A stretch of 64,000 nucleotides of DNA from CAVPMW01 sp963706515 (GTDB lineage: Bacteria > Chloroflexota > Anaerolineae > Anaerolineales > UBA4823), in assembly GCA_963706515.1 (NCBI GenBank), contig CAVPMW010000010.1, positions 1 through 64,000 of the forward strand, read 5' to 3'. Below, in pieces: positions 36,650 through 46,429 of the stretch. How positions within the stretch are numbered: position 1 is the stretch's first letter; each line of letters opens with the position of its first letter. A program made the translations under genes and the position numbers. The notes beneath the pieces are model-generated. The model made no database searches. It worked only from the letters and a program-made list of their open reading frames with translations, and had not been told where the DNA came from.

Positions 36650-37637
36650 TCAGAGCAAGACTGGCTGGCTGGAGCGCGCAGACTGTAAAGCTGCCAGGGC
36701 AAGGCGCAAGGTTTTAATTCCGTCCTCCAACGTGCAGGCAGGAGGCTCTTCATTGCGCACGACTGCCAGGAAGTGCGACATCTCGCTCAGGAACAGATCG
36801 TTGCGCTCGAACCCGGGCGGTGGTGGAAAGGTCTCCCATGCACCACCTGCGCTGCGGTAGATCGTGGCGCTCCCGGTCGCATTCTCCCAGGATAACGTGC
36901 CCTGCGTACCGATGATCTGCAGGTGATGGGTCAGGCGGGCGCTGGTAATAGTCCAGGTGAATGCTGCCGATGCATCCGGTTTCGAACTGCAAGCCTATTT
37001 CAGCGGTATCCTCTACGTCCAGCTCCAGGTCGCCCAGGCGACCGGCGAACGCCCACAGGGAACGCACCTCACCGACCAGCCAGCTTAAATAGTCCAGCGG
37101 GTGAGAGAGGGTGAGGATGACTCCTCCGCCTAAAAGAGCACTGCCGCTGTAGCCTTGGCGGTAATCTTCCCAGGGATGCCATCCCGGCAGGTATTCCCCC
37201 CAGTGGGCGCGCGCGGCTACCGGAATCCCGATCTCGCCGCCAGCGAGCAGGGCTGCTACCGTGCGCAGCCCAGGATGGTAACGGAAATGGTACCCGACCA
37301 GCACCCGGCTGCCGCTGCGCTGGCAGGCTGCCTGGAGCTGGTCCAGCCGCTCCAGGCTGTGCGAGACCGGCTTTTCCAGCAGGATATGGCAGCCGGCTTC
37401 GGCTGCGGGCAAGGCGACATCCAGGTGGAGCGCAGTCGGGTTGGAGACGATCACCGCCTCAGGACGGGCAGCCAGGGCAGCCGCCAGGTCCGTTTCAACC
37501 GGAAAGCCTGCCAGGTCAGCCTCCGGAAGCGTGCTGTGACCGGTGCGGTAGAGCAGGATATCTCTTTCGTTCAGCCTGAGCAGGTTGCGCAGATGGCGGC
37601 GCCCGATCGAGCCAAGCCCGGCAATCAGGATTTTCAT
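36650..37637 (-). CDS. Gfo/Idh/MocA-family sugar oxidoreductase (frameshifted)
   Basis: ATG 37637 opens ILIAGLGSIGRRHLRNLL (NAD motif), then AVIVSNPTALHLDVAL, HILLEKPVSHSLERLD (the EKP signature) and RVLVGYHFRYHPGLR. At about 36930 the frame slips after IHLDYYQRPP. The other frame continues with IIGTQGTLSWENATGSATIY and ends AALQSARSSQPVLL at 36650, 12 bp before the next ATG. Total about 328 residues. In nonulosonic-acid loci similar enzymes (PtmF-like) oxidise or epimerise UDP/GDP-aminosugars; the substrate here is unknown. Confidence 0.82.
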
Positions 37638-37638
37638 C

Positions 37639-38679
37639 TTACCAGCTCAGGTCTTTCTCGTATCCCCAGGCGACCAGCGCTTCGCCAGCGACCCCTTTGA
37701 AGATCTCCCGGTCACGGGGGGTGAAGAGCTCCCGCCAGGTGCCGCGCTGGCCTTTTTGTAACGCGCCAGCGATCTCGCTGGCTTTCTGCTGCTGCCAGTC
37801 CGCATCCGGATTTTGCAGCAGCTCTGCTTCTAAAGCGGACTGCAAACCGACAGTGGACGGACCGGCGTGCAGGAATGCCCACAGCTCGGTCATTACCTTC
37901 CAGGGTTCACCGAGCAGGTCTTCATAGCGCAAGACGCGGTAGCACTCGCCGAGCAGCTCGCGACCTGCCTGGTCGGTCTTCGTCACATTTTCGACCCACC
38001 CTTCAGCCTCCTGGCGAAGGCTCTTTTCGGTGAAGAGCGAACGCTGCCCGCTCAGAAAAGGCTGGGGATCGCGAATAAAATCGCTGCGGATCTGCAAATC
38101 CTGTTTAGACAGGCGCTGGGGGGTATCGATGAATGCCTGAAAGCGGTGCGAGAGAATTGCATCGCGGCCATCGCGGACGATGAAAATCAGGCGCGCATCC
38201 GGATAGACTTTAACCATCAGCTGCACCGACTCGCCGTCCAGCAAGCTGTTTGGGCTTTTATCGCCGACAATGTGCTTGCCCAGGGGGCGGGATTCCCGTT
38301 CCAGGATGTAGTCGCTGACCGCCCTCAGCACCACAGGGGAAAGGTCCTTGCCGTGGTTCCAGCGATTGCTGCGCCGCCTCAGCCAGTCTCCTACCTCGGG
38401 GTCAGCGACGAGTGATTCCAGCAGAGGAGCACGCGTAAAGAAATGCGCCTGATAATTACAATGCACGTCCGGATGCAGGCGGATCAGGCGGGTTAAGAGC
38501 GTCGTGCCGGAACGGGCGTGACCGAAAATGAAGAATTTCTCGCTGGGGAAAAAATTGCGAATTTCGGCGACCTCTTCAGCGGAGATCGGCGGGATTTGGC
38601 GCGCAGCGGAAACTTTCCCTTCCCCGTGGATTAATACCCCGCCAGCCAGCCGGAGGCGCTTGATCAGGCTACCCGCCAC
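37639..38679 (-). CDS. Sulfotransferase
   Basis: A 346-residue protein with FFIFGHARSGTTLLTRLIRL (PAPS loop), RLIFIVRDGRDAILSHRFQA (3'-phosphate region with the RDGRD motif) and CYRVLRYEDLLGEPW. The end EALVAWGYEKDLSW resembles the GYEQDSAW tails of the tandem pair at 20549-22318, although it is otherwise only distantly similar. It overlaps the preceding gene (38669) by about 11 bp and abuts the oxidoreductase. Fourth sulfotransferase of the window. Confidence 0.86.
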   Translation of the reverse strand: MAGSLIKRLRLAGGVLIHGEGKVSAARQIPPISAEEVAEIRNFFPSEKFFIFGHARSGTTLLTRLIRLHPDVHCNYQAHFFTRAPLLESLVADPEVGDWLRRRSNRWNHGKDLSPVVLRAVSDYILERESRPLGKHIVGDKSPNSLLDGESVQLMVKVYPDARLIFIVRDGRDAILSHRFQAFIDTPQRLSKQDLQIRSDFIRDPQPFLSGQRSLFTEKSLRQEAEGWVENVTKTDQAGRELLGECYRVLRYEDLLGEPWKVMTELWAFLHAGPSTVGLQSALEAELLQNPDADWQQQKASEIAGALQKGQRGTWRELFTPRDREIFKGVAGEALVAWGYEKDLSW

Positions 38680-40102
38680 GCTGATCCTCCACGATACTCA
38701 GGAAGAATTCAGCCGTGCGCTTGCCCGCAGTTCCATCAATATAGGTGCATTCCTGGACGAGAAAACGCTCCTGGGCTGCCCGGTCAGCGTGCGGGTCGAG
38801 CAGGTAAGCATTGATCGCCTGGCAGAGCTGCTCCTCGTTGAACACAACTTTGCCTGCTCCAGAAGTGCGGAAGCGGGAGTGGGTCGGCCAGCTGCCAATC
38901 TGCGACATCGGCACCCAGTATTTGCCGGGGTACCCGTCGGTTGAATCGATGCACACGCTGATAATCGGTCGCTCGAAGAAGGAGGCCTCCACGCACATCG
39001 TGGAGTACACGGTCAAAAATATGTCCGAGTAAGCCATCATCGAAGTCTTTTCGGGAATGTCCTCGCCGGAATAATGCCCCAGTGCGGCAATCGGCACCGG
39101 CTCGACAACGTGCACGTGCGGGTTTTGGCGAGCCAGCTCACGGATGCGCTCCGCTTCGGCTACATAATGCCCGGACATGTGGATCGGGTGCAGGCGGACC
39201 AGCAGCTGGGTCGGAGCCGCCAGTTGGTCGGAGGCAACCAGGCGGACCAGCGCTTCGACATTCTGCAGGTTCGGGGACCAGCTCACGAAGCTGCTGGCGT
39301 ACGAGAGCAGCTTGCGCTCAGGGTCCAGCCCATGCAGGCGGAAGTATTCGTCCCGGGATAATATCCAGGATTGGCGGACGTAGCCATCGTAAGGGGGCAT
39401 GCCGCCAATATTGATCTTTTCAGGTAGCCAGTCGCCTCCCCCAACCAGCTCGCGTTTTTGAATTTCCGACCAGCAGGTCATCCAATCCACCGGAGCCCCC
39501 GGCAAGCCGTAGCTGCTCGAGGAATCCCAGCTGATCATGGCTGCTGCGGTAGGGACATGGTTAGCGTGCGCTTCGCGGAGCAGGAAGCGGTCCTGGCGAA
39601 AGCCGGGAGAGGCGGCGATGACCAATGCAGGCTGGTATTTGGTGAACAGGTCTTGATAAATCCCCGGGGTGTAGCGGGTTTGGCAGCGCTGCAGGACCTG
39701 GCGGGCGGGTTTGGAGCGGCGCATTACCTGGGCAATGCCTTCCATTGCCGGGAACAACTGCCGGCGGCGACCGCTGGATTCGGACCTCACCTGGTTTACA
39801 TACGCATCCACGACAGCCAGGTTGGTGCCGCGCGCGGCACCTGCCCGGCGTAAGAAGTCCAGCCACCATTGGACTGAGGGAGAGTTCCCGCGGGTGTAGT
39901 CGTGCAGCTGGCTCAGGCGGAGGCCTTCTACTGCCAGCCAGGTGGCGCCGTAACGGGTGGCAACAGCCTCGCAAGAGGCATCTTCGGTGAGGACTACAAT
40001 CTCGGCGCCTCCAGCTTGCAATGCCGGGATGATATCGCTCATTAAGAAGTAAAAAACCGCCAGGCCGTGGTCGGCGCTGATAAAGATAACTTTGGGCTTC
40101 AC
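38669..40102 (-). CDS. Capsule-type GT-B glycosyltransferase-like protein
   Basis: A 477-residue cytoplasmic protein. The N-terminus VIFISADHGLAVFYFLMSDI and IVVLTEDASCEAVATRYGAT form a Rossmann half. The C-terminal half contains QLLVRLHPIHMSGHY and MAYSDIFLTVYSTMCVEASF followed by RPIISVCIDSTDGYPG, the donor-binding signature of the capsule-type GT-B group (compare 27354-29012 and 57296-58942). Downstream is a sulfotransferase, upstream a methyltransferase. Donor unknown. Confidence 0.72.
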   Translation of the reverse strand: MKPKVIFISADHGLAVFYFLMSDIIPALQAGGAEIVVLTEDASCEAVATRYGATWLAVEGLRLSQLHDYTRGNSPSVQWWLDFLRRAGAARGTNLAVVDAYVNQVRSESSGRRRQLFPAMEGIAQVMRRSKPARQVLQRCQTRYTPGIYQDLFTKYQPALVIAASPGFRQDRFLLREAHANHVPTAAAMISWDSSSSYGLPGAPVDWMTCWSEIQKRELVGGGDWLPEKINIGGMPPYDGYVRQSWILSRDEYFRLHGLDPERKLLSYASSFVSWSPNLQNVEALVRLVASDQLAAPTQLLVRLHPIHMSGHYVAEAERIRELARQNPHVHVVEPVPIAALGHYSGEDIPEKTSMMAYSDIFLTVYSTMCVEASFFERPIISVCIDSTDGYPGKYWVPMSQIGSWPTHSRFRTSGAGKVVFNEEQLCQAINAYLLDPHADRAAQERFLVQECTYIDGTAGKRTAEFFLSIVEDQRGG

Positions 40103-40108
40103 TCTGGC

Positions 40109-40979
40109 TCAACTATTTGAGGGCTTAGGAGATGCTTTTCGCAAGACGATATGGTACCCGATCGGTGCCTGGCTCCTCGTCGTGGCGGGAGAGATGCTCT
40201 GTCCGGGACCCAGGATAGCGTTGAGCCCTTGACCCAGGAAAGTGATCCCCGCCAGGATCGGACGAGCCAGGTAGCGCTGGCGGCGCTTCAGCGCAGGCAG
40301 AACACCCCAGCGTATATTTCCGGCGCCCTCTTCCAAGAAAAAGACCGGGTCGTAGTAACCTTCCAGCAGATCGACCTCAAACCCGTTGTCGCGGGCCAGG
40401 TTTACCAGCGAATAGTGGGTGTAGCGCACGAAATCAACCGGGATTTGATGCAGCTTGACCATGAACGGGATGGCAATGATTAACAGCCCGCCGGGTTTGA
40501 GCAAATCAGCAAGGACCGCCAGGAGAGTATGGGTGGCGTAAACGTGCTCGAGCACGTTCATCAAGAGGATGCCATCCAGGCTGCCTGCACAGAATGGGTT
40601 GGTCAGGGTCAGGTCGCAGACGAGATCGACTTCGGGATATGGATAAATATCCAGAGCCAGGCATTTTTGACGGGCATAGAGGGAAGAAAAATCCCCTCGA
40701 CCGGCGCCCACGTCCAGGAGGAGCGCATCGTCAGGGAAGCGCTCGAGCTGGGCTGCGAGAAACCGCCAGTTTGCCCTCCGCCAGGGTGTGCCCACCTCCG
40801 GGCCCCGCTCGTATTTCTCCGAGGGGTGCAGCTCAGGAGGGCGGCGCAGTGAACAGCGGGATGCCCTCCTGGAGGGGAATGCTCCGGCTGCAGAGCGCAC
40901 AGACGAGTGCCTCCGCATTGGGAACCAGGCTGCCGCCGCATTCAGGGCAGTGGAGTATCTCAAGAAGCCAGGGTTTCAT
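40109..40979 (-). CDS. SAM methyltransferase with Trm112-like zinc ribbon (frameshifted N-terminus)
   Basis: ATG 40979 opens MKPWLLEILHCPECGG and later VCALCSRSIPLQEGIPLF: two CxxC pairs of a Trm112-like ribbon. A slip near 40850 joins this to the long frame that carries ALLLDVGAGRGDFSSLYA (motif I), LALDIYPYPEVDLVCDLT, GILLMNVLEHVY and LKPGGLLIIAIPFMV, a class I methyltransferase, ending at 40109. The long frame read upstream to 40963 gives an implausible N-terminus, which supports the slip. Substrate probably a sugar or lipid-linked intermediate. Confidence 0.78.
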
Positions 40980-40983
40980 GCCG

Positions 40984-41997
40984 TTATGATTCTGCGTTCA
41001 GCGCCTGGAACAGGGCGTTATACGCACGCAGGAAGAGCTGCTGGAAGAATGGCAGGCGGTTCAAACGGGTCAAGATTTTCTGGGCAGACGAACGCCTCGG
41101 CTGCGGAGCCGGATGGAGCAGACTTTCCTTGTATTCCTCGCCCGCGATCGCCTTTAATTCTCCCGCGAGCTGATCCGTGATCGTATTTCCCATATGGAAA
41201 ACGTAGGGAGTCAATGTAGATAGATGCAGGTAGCCCAGGTCGTCGAGCTTGTAATCGAGCGACATGGTTTCCGCCCGCAGCAGCGCTTTGGTGGCTGGCA
41301 GCGGTACCACCCTGCGCGCTGCAGCCTGGGGAATGAGAAACTGCATGTGCGAGGCTCCGATCACGGCGCGCACACCCCCGTGCTGGATGGTCTCGAGCGG
41401 CTGCTCATGGAACTGGCGGGCAAGCTCGTCCGTCGCGGCGATGCCGCGGCAAAATTCGTCAACGGTCTCGCTCGCAGGCCAGTAGTCAGCAACTGAATAT
41501 TCAGGATCGCCTTGATAAGCTGAATGCGCTTTCCCTTGCCCTTGCATGACGTCGTAGAAGTTCGGCTGGGCAGATACCATTCCAGCTTGAGGGAAGGCAT
41601 TGGCGATCTCGAGGCTGGCTTCCAACCATCCAGGTCGAAAGAAAACATCCGAATCAGCATAGCAGATCAACGGGTTAGGCAGCGAGGCGAAAATCCAATT
41701 CCACGCCCCGGCTTTTCCCAGGTTGTGGCGCGATAGCACCAGATAATCGATATCTCCCTGCCGGTAAAGCTCCTGCAGCTCATGGACGACCTCAGCGCAG
41801 CTTCCGTTATCGAAGACCAGCAAGTCAAAGGGCTGGTGGGTCGTGGCCCGCAGGCTGGCGAGCTGATATTTAAAGATCTGCAGGGAGTGGGTGAAGTAGC
41901 CCTCCTGGAAGGGAATATAGACGATCGTGGCAACCGCCAACGGTTGGGGCTGGTATGCCGGCATGCCAGACTTGGCCGGATTCTTACCCGTCCTCAC
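40984..41997 (-). CDS. GT2-like glycosyltransferase
   Basis: A 337-residue GT-A protein: VATIVYIPFQEGYFTHSL, LLVFDNGSCAEVVHELQELY, LVLSRHNLGKAGAWNWIF, then LICYADSDVFFRPGWLE with the DSD metal site. It is a clear paralogue of the next gene (41994-42965): same N-terminal tag (TGKNPAKS / LGQNPAKS), same order of motifs and same shared GNTITDQL/GNQLPELE region. A duplication gave two transferases with probably different acceptors. The 4-bp overlap shows coupling. Confidence 0.82.
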   Translation of the reverse strand: MRTGKNPAKSGMPAYQPQPLAVATIVYIPFQEGYFTHSLQIFKYQLASLRATTHQPFDLLVFDNGSCAEVVHELQELYRQGDIDYLVLSRHNLGKAGAWNWIFASLPNPLICYADSDVFFRPGWLEASLEIANAFPQAGMVSAQPNFYDVMQGQGKAHSAYQGDPEYSVADYWPASETVDEFCRGIAATDELARQFHEQPLETIQHGGVRAVIGASHMQFLIPQAAARRVVPLPATKALLRAETMSLDYKLDDLGYLHLSTLTPYVFHMGNTITDQLAGELKAIAGEEYKESLLHPAPQPRRSSAQKILTRLNRLPFFQQLFLRAYNALFQALNAES

Positions 41998-42965
41998 TTC
42001 GATTCCTCGTGGCGGGCTGCAGTCTTAGTGAAATAGAGTTTAAAGATCGCATCGTACGCCCACAGCAGAGATTTTCGCACAGGGGGCAGATCGGCAATGC
42101 GCGGGTGCCTTCTGATTGGGCCTGGCTGAGCCGGGGTCTCCAGCTCGGGCAGCTGGTTTCCCATGTGCCGCACCAATGGCTCGCAGGTGGTCAGGCGCAG
42201 GTAGCCCGCCTGGTTCATCTGCTCGTCCAGCGAGCGCACCTGTCCCATCGGGCGATCCATCTGGAACGGCAGGAAGGGCTGGATGGTGCTCTTGCGCAGG
42301 CAGAACTGGAAGTGAGCGGCGCCGATCAGCGCCTGGACGCCGTTGAAGGTCAGCCGCCAATCTGAGCGCGAAGCATACCATTCCCTTGCCTGTTCCTCGG
42401 AAGTGCCCAAACTCAGGATGTGCTCCCGGTAGACCTCCCAGGAGATGAACTGGCCATTTTCAAGCTGCGCCTCCGGGGTTTGCCGGGCCCATTCCAAGGT
42501 GTTGGAATAAAACGCTTCGGGCGTGCGCATCGGGCGGGCGGTTACCATCCCGGCTTGCGGGTAAGCCTCCAGGATTTTTAGCGACTCGGTCAGCCAGCCA
42601 GGTGAGAAATAGATATCGCTGTCTGCGTAAGCGACGATTTCTCCCGGAGCGCCCTGGAAGATCACGTTCCAGGCGCCGCCTTTCCCATAATTTTGATCGG
42701 CCAGGATAAGGTACTGGATCTGACCCTGCTGGCGAGCAGCGATCAAATAATCCCTGACTTCAGGGCAGCTGGCGTTATCAAAGACCAGCAGGTCGTACGC
42801 CTCGGCAGTATTTGCCCGCAGGCTGTCCAGGCAAGCGCGCAGCACTGCCAGCCCCTCGGCGTAATACCCACTAAGGAAGGGGACGTACGTGAGGACCGCA
42901 ACGGTAATCCGCTGCGGCTGGGCGACGCTTTCGATCGATTTGGCAGGGTTTTGACCTAAGCGCAC
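41994..42965 (-). CDS. GT2-like glycosyltransferase (tandem paralogue)
   Basis: A 323-residue protein with VAVLTYVPFLSGYYAEGL, LLVFDNASCPEVRDYLIAA, LILADQNYGKGGAWNVIF and IVAYADSDIYFSPGWLTES (DSD metal site). It lies directly upstream of, and overlaps, its paralogue. A C-terminal helix-rich tail is positively charged (IRRHPRIADLPPVRKSL), suggesting membrane association. Donor unknown. Confidence 0.82.
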   Translation of the reverse strand: MRLGQNPAKSIESVAQPQRITVAVLTYVPFLSGYYAEGLAVLRACLDSLRANTAEAYDLLVFDNASCPEVRDYLIAARQQGQIQYLILADQNYGKGGAWNVIFQGAPGEIVAYADSDIYFSPGWLTESLKILEAYPQAGMVTARPMRTPEAFYSNTLEWARQTPEAQLENGQFISWEVYREHILSLGTSEEQAREWYASRSDWRLTFNGVQALIGAAHFQFCLRKSTIQPFLPFQMDRPMGQVRSLDEQMNQAGYLRLTTCEPLVRHMGNQLPELETPAQPGPIRRHPRIADLPPVRKSLLWAYDAIFKLYFTKTAARHEESK

Positions 42966-42968
42966 AGC

Positions 42969-43877
42969 TCAATCCTGCAAGGAACCGGTAAGCCTGCGTC
43001 GCAGGCGGCGCGCCTGGCGTGCCAGGCTCCAGCGCAGACCGTCGCGATTTCCATCCGGCGGAGTCAGCCAGACCTCGCTGCGGCGGAGAGCCCGGACGAG
43101 GGTCAGGGGCGGGCGCTGGATTTTACCGTTTACCAGCTGCCGGTCGCTGTCCAGGACCATATACAGATTGCTGCTGCCTCCTGCCAGGTCCTGGTTGAGC
43201 TGCGATTCGGGCAGCTCATAGTGCGGGCGACCGCCAGGCAAATGACGGTAATCGTGCGCCTGGTGGATCACCATTGCCGAAGGAGTGACATCGATGACCG
43301 GCCATTGATTTTGTCGGGCATGGTAGATCATCCAGTTATCCCAGCCGGCGCGCCCGATGGCGAAATCGGGTATCTGGTTGAACAATGAACGCGGGAAAAT
43401 GAAAAAGTCGCTCCCGGACGGGGTGTGCATTTCGCCGCGTGCGTGCACCTCGGCTTTCAGTCGCTGATCCCAACCCGGAGAAAAATCCAGCTCCTCCCGC
43501 ACGTCCAGATCCCAGCGCTGTCCAACCATCAGGAAATAGCCCAGCCGGCTTGCTACCTGGTGGGTCGCCTCGACGATTTCGGGCAGCATTAGAATATCCG
43601 CATTGGTGTAGAGCACGAACGGACCCTGGCTGGTCTCACGTCCGAGCTGAAAGATTGAGCTGACCAGCGGGGTGCCGGAGGAATTGCGGATTACCTGTGA
43701 ATAGAGATGCACGCTCAATTCCCGGGCGACGTCCGCCAGACCTGGCTCGTCGCCGATCAGTACGACCTGCACCTCACTGCCCAGGTGCAGCCACGAGCGA
43801 ATGGCATTTTTCTGGATGGTGGCGATGTGCGGGTCGCTGAACGCCTTAGGCGCCGAGAATATAGTCAGGAAAGGCAT
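42969..43877 (-). CDS. Putative GT-A glycosyltransferase
   Basis: A 302-residue protein. The motifs fit a nucleotide-diphospho-sugar transferase: LTIFSAPKAFSDPHIATIQK, VQVVLIGDEPGLADVARELS, FVLYTNADILMLPEIVEAT (an NAD-type metal site) and DFFIFPRSLFNQIPDFAIGR, then GWDNWMIYHARQNQW, the acceptor side. Proteins of this type occur in GT arrays but are poorly characterised. Basic C-terminus (RWSLARQARRLRRRLTG). It follows the methyltransferase by 14 bp. Confidence 0.7.
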   Translation of the reverse strand: MPFLTIFSAPKAFSDPHIATIQKNAIRSWLHLGSEVQVVLIGDEPGLADVARELSVHLYSQVIRNSSGTPLVSSIFQLGRETSQGPFVLYTNADILMLPEIVEATHQVASRLGYFLMVGQRWDLDVREELDFSPGWDQRLKAEVHARGEMHTPSGSDFFIFPRSLFNQIPDFAIGRAGWDNWMIYHARQNQWPVIDVTPSAMVIHQAHDYRHLPGGRPHYELPESQLNQDLAGGSSNLYMVLDSDRQLVNGKIQRPPLTLVRALRRSEVWLTPPDGNRDGLRWSLARQARRLRRRLTGSLQD

Positions 43878-43891
43878 GCGTAAGAATTAAT

Positions 43892-44776
43892 TTACTGTCC
43901 AGTGAGCGGTGAAATCCAGGCCGCTTTAGGCATCAGCCGGGTCAGTAAGCGCCGGTGAAAGAGCCCCCAGCGCCGCTTCTGGCTCACCCATCTTTCCGGC
44001 TGGATGGGGGACGGATCAGCCTGTTTTGAAGGCCTGGCAAGGAGCTGGATGTAGAGCGGGATCAGCCGGGAGCGGGGCAGCCCTTCTTCCTGTAAGGTAT
44101 GCGCCTCAAACCCGGCGTGCTGCAGGGTTTGCAGCAAGGTGTGAGGGCTGAAAGAGACCAGGTGGGCGATTTCGAAACAATCGTGTGCATACAGGTTGGG
44201 CACTTCAACCAGCAGCCAGCCATCGGGAGAAAGCAGCTCGGTCCGCAATTGGGAAAGATAGCTTACGGGGTCGGGTAGATGCTCGAGCACGTGAGCCAGG
44301 CTGATTAAGTCGAAATGGGCGTTTTCCTCGGTCAAGAGCTCTTCCAGCGAGGGGAAGACCTTCAGCCCGTGCTCCTGGGCGTAGAGACGGTAAGCATCAC
44401 CCGGCTCAACGCCTACAGGCTCGCAGCCGTATTTTGCCTGGAAGCGCTCCAGCAGCAGACCTGCAGAACAGCCGATGTCCAGGTGGCGCTGGATAGCGGG
44501 GATATGCTGTTGGGCGAATACTAACAGAACGTCTGCCCGGGCGGACTGCACTGCGAGATCTTTGGGGTCAGGTCCTGCAACCCCCTGATATAGCTTGCGG
44601 TATTCCTCCGCATAGAATTGGGCGAGCTTCTCATCGCTCATGCGCGGGCTTTGGAAAACCAGTCCGCAGGTAGAGCAAATACGGTTGGAAACCGGGATGC
44701 CTCGAAATTCGCGCTGGTCAAACGGCTGTGAGAAAGCTGCTCTGCACAAAGGACAGATCGCCACTTCAATACTCAT
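43892..44776 (-). CDS. SAM methyltransferase with N-terminal zinc-binding region
   Basis: A 294-residue protein. CPLCRAAF and CSTCGLVFQSPR form two CxxC pairs. A class I domain follows: HLDIGCSAGLLLERFQAKYG (motif I), VGVEPGDAYRLYA, LISLAHVLEHLPDPVSYLSQ and LLSPDGWLLVEVPNLYAHD. This arrangement is that of the Methyltransf_23-type sugar C- or O-methyltransferases of surface-glycan loci. ATG 44776 is chosen over an upstream GTG. Its place at the head of the GT array suggests methylation of a sugar nucleotide or chain end. Confidence 0.84.
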   Translation of the reverse strand: MSIEVAICPLCRAAFSQPFDQREFRGIPVSNRICSTCGLVFQSPRMSDEKLAQFYAEEYRKLYQGVAGPDPKDLAVQSARADVLLVFAQQHIPAIQRHLDIGCSAGLLLERFQAKYGCEPVGVEPGDAYRLYAQEHGLKVFPSLEELLTEENAHFDLISLAHVLEHLPDPVSYLSQLRTELLSPDGWLLVEVPNLYAHDCFEIAHLVSFSPHTLLQTLQHAGFEAHTLQEEGLPRSRLIPLYIQLLARPSKQADPSPIQPERWVSQKRRWGLFHRRLLTRLMPKAAWISPLTGQ

Positions 44777-44788
44777 CACCCGGTCAGC

Positions 44789-46429
44789 TCATAAATTACA
44801 TAATTTTTGTAGCGGAAGACCTCTTTTACGGACGGGCAATCCAAGGAAAGCTTCGTCTTCAGCACGACATGCGTAATTTTGTCCAGGGCAGGTTACGTCT
44901 TGCAGCGCCTGGCAGGCTCCTGGCGTCTCAGACGCCGCGTAAAACTTTTCAGCAAGCTGAAGGCGGCGGTACCATTCCAGGACCTCGGTATCCTTGTACG
45001 GATGGGATTTCCAATTAATGAAAATCGGTGCGCCGGTATACAGGCGAAAATCATCAAACTCAGCATCGTCCGGGGGGATCAGGTAAACATCGCCTGGCTT
45101 CATCGTCTGATGGACGTAATCCATCGCGTCCCGAATTTTATTGACCCGGTAGCTGGAGTCGTATTTTTGCTGGTACTCGTAGCCGCGGTATACGGGATAG
45201 ATAATTAACCCCAGTGCTACAGGAATGAGGGCCCATTCATAGTGAAAATGGGTCTTCTCAAGCGCGGCCAAAGACACTTTAAGCAGCCAGGCTAAAATTA
45301 ACGTGGTGGAAAGAGGCATCAATAAAACCGACACCCGCCAGGGCGACAGCATTGCCAGGCTGTCGCTGCCGGTCATGATCTGGACGAGGCTCAACAGCAG
45401 CCCGCCAATCATCAGAGAAAGCATGACGATGAACAGGCGTGATTTCCAGGCAAGGATCAATCCGAACAGCATCACTGCGATCTGCAGCACGGATACTCCG
45501 GTGAACCAGTCCTGCGGCAGGGTATGGTGCGGTATGCGCTCGTGCACGATGATCTGGATCGCTTTTGCACCGCTCGCAGCAGTCGTCGAGCCCAAATAGG
45601 CTGAGCTGTACCAGAGCACCGGCAGGATCAGCAGGAGGGCTAATAAACCCAGCCAGAACGGTTTCAAGGCAGACCTGAACAGCTGCCGGAGGGTGAAACC
45701 TTTCAGGCGGGTCGGGGAGCCGAGCTCTTCCCACCAGATCACCAGTAGATAGGCAACCATCATCAGCCCGGCGGCAAAAACATAAGCGGAATGGAAAAGA
45801 CACGCCAGTGAAAGCCACAGGACCGCCCAAACATACTTCCGCTTCAGGAAAACCAGCATCGAGACGAGTAAGAAGACCCCAAATGCGCTGTTCTGGAACT
45901 CCATCCCGAGCAGGTAGTATCCGGCAAGGCCGTTCTGCAGGAAAGCCGGGTTCAGGGTCGTCTTGGCTTCGAAACGCAGGGTGAACCACTGAGAGTGGAT
46001 CAGCACCAGCAGGCTGAACAAATACAGGTTGCGAAATTTGGTTTTGAAATTATGAAAAACCAGGGCAACGATCCCCAGGAGTGAGGCGACATAAATTCCG
46101 AACAGGATGAAATAATAGAGGTAGAACAGGTTTGCATTAATTTTAGCGGTCAGGTAAACCAGGTAAGAGAAAGCGGGCAGGGGATCAACCGTGTTTGCCA
46201 GCCAGTCCTGGCGCAGCAATCCTTGCCCGGTCTGCATAATGCCGTGTAAGAATTTGGTATTCTGGTTGCCCTCATAGAGATAGGACTGCGTATAGGCTAC
46301 ACCAAATAAGGCCGCCATCGCCACGAATTTAAGGATATTGACGATCCATTTTTTCAGGCTGCCATATTTTTCTGAAGTCATGGATGCGGTATCGTCCTTA
46401 ACCTCAGTCACAGTGACGGATTCGCTCAC
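44789..46429 (-). CDS. Polytopic membrane protein, possible polymerase or GT-C enzyme
   Basis: A 546-residue protein with a charged N-terminal tail and about 11-12 predicted helices (for example FVAMAALFGVAYTQSYLY, AFGVFLLVSMLVFLKRKYVW and LLALLLILPVLWYSSAYLG), ending in a soluble domain of about 110 residues. Positions suggest extracytoplasmic loops with KFLHGIMQTGQGLLRQDWL. I do not recognise a precise family; general shape fits EPS polymerases or GT-C transferases. GTG 46429 overlaps the SpsF-like stop (GTGA), so they are coupled. Confidence 0.65.
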   Translation of the reverse strand: MSESVTVTEVKDDTASMTSEKYGSLKKWIVNILKFVAMAALFGVAYTQSYLYEGNQNTKFLHGIMQTGQGLLRQDWLANTVDPLPAFSYLVYLTAKINANLFYLYYFILFGIYVASLLGIVALVFHNFKTKFRNLYLFSLLVLIHSQWFTLRFEAKTTLNPAFLQNGLAGYYLLGMEFQNSAFGVFLLVSMLVFLKRKYVWAVLWLSLACLFHSAYVFAAGLMMVAYLLVIWWEELGSPTRLKGFTLRQLFRSALKPFWLGLLALLLILPVLWYSSAYLGSTTAASGAKAIQIIVHERIPHHTLPQDWFTGVSVLQIAVMLFGLILAWKSRLFIVMLSLMIGGLLLSLVQIMTGSDSLAMLSPWRVSVLLMPLSTTLILAWLLKVSLAALEKTHFHYEWALIPVALGLIIYPVYRGYEYQQKYDSSYRVNKIRDAMDYVHQTMKPGDVYLIPPDDAEFDDFRLYTGAPIFINWKSHPYKDTEVLEWYRRLQLAEKFYAASETPGACQALQDVTCPGQNYACRAEDEAFLGLPVRKRGLPLQKLCNL

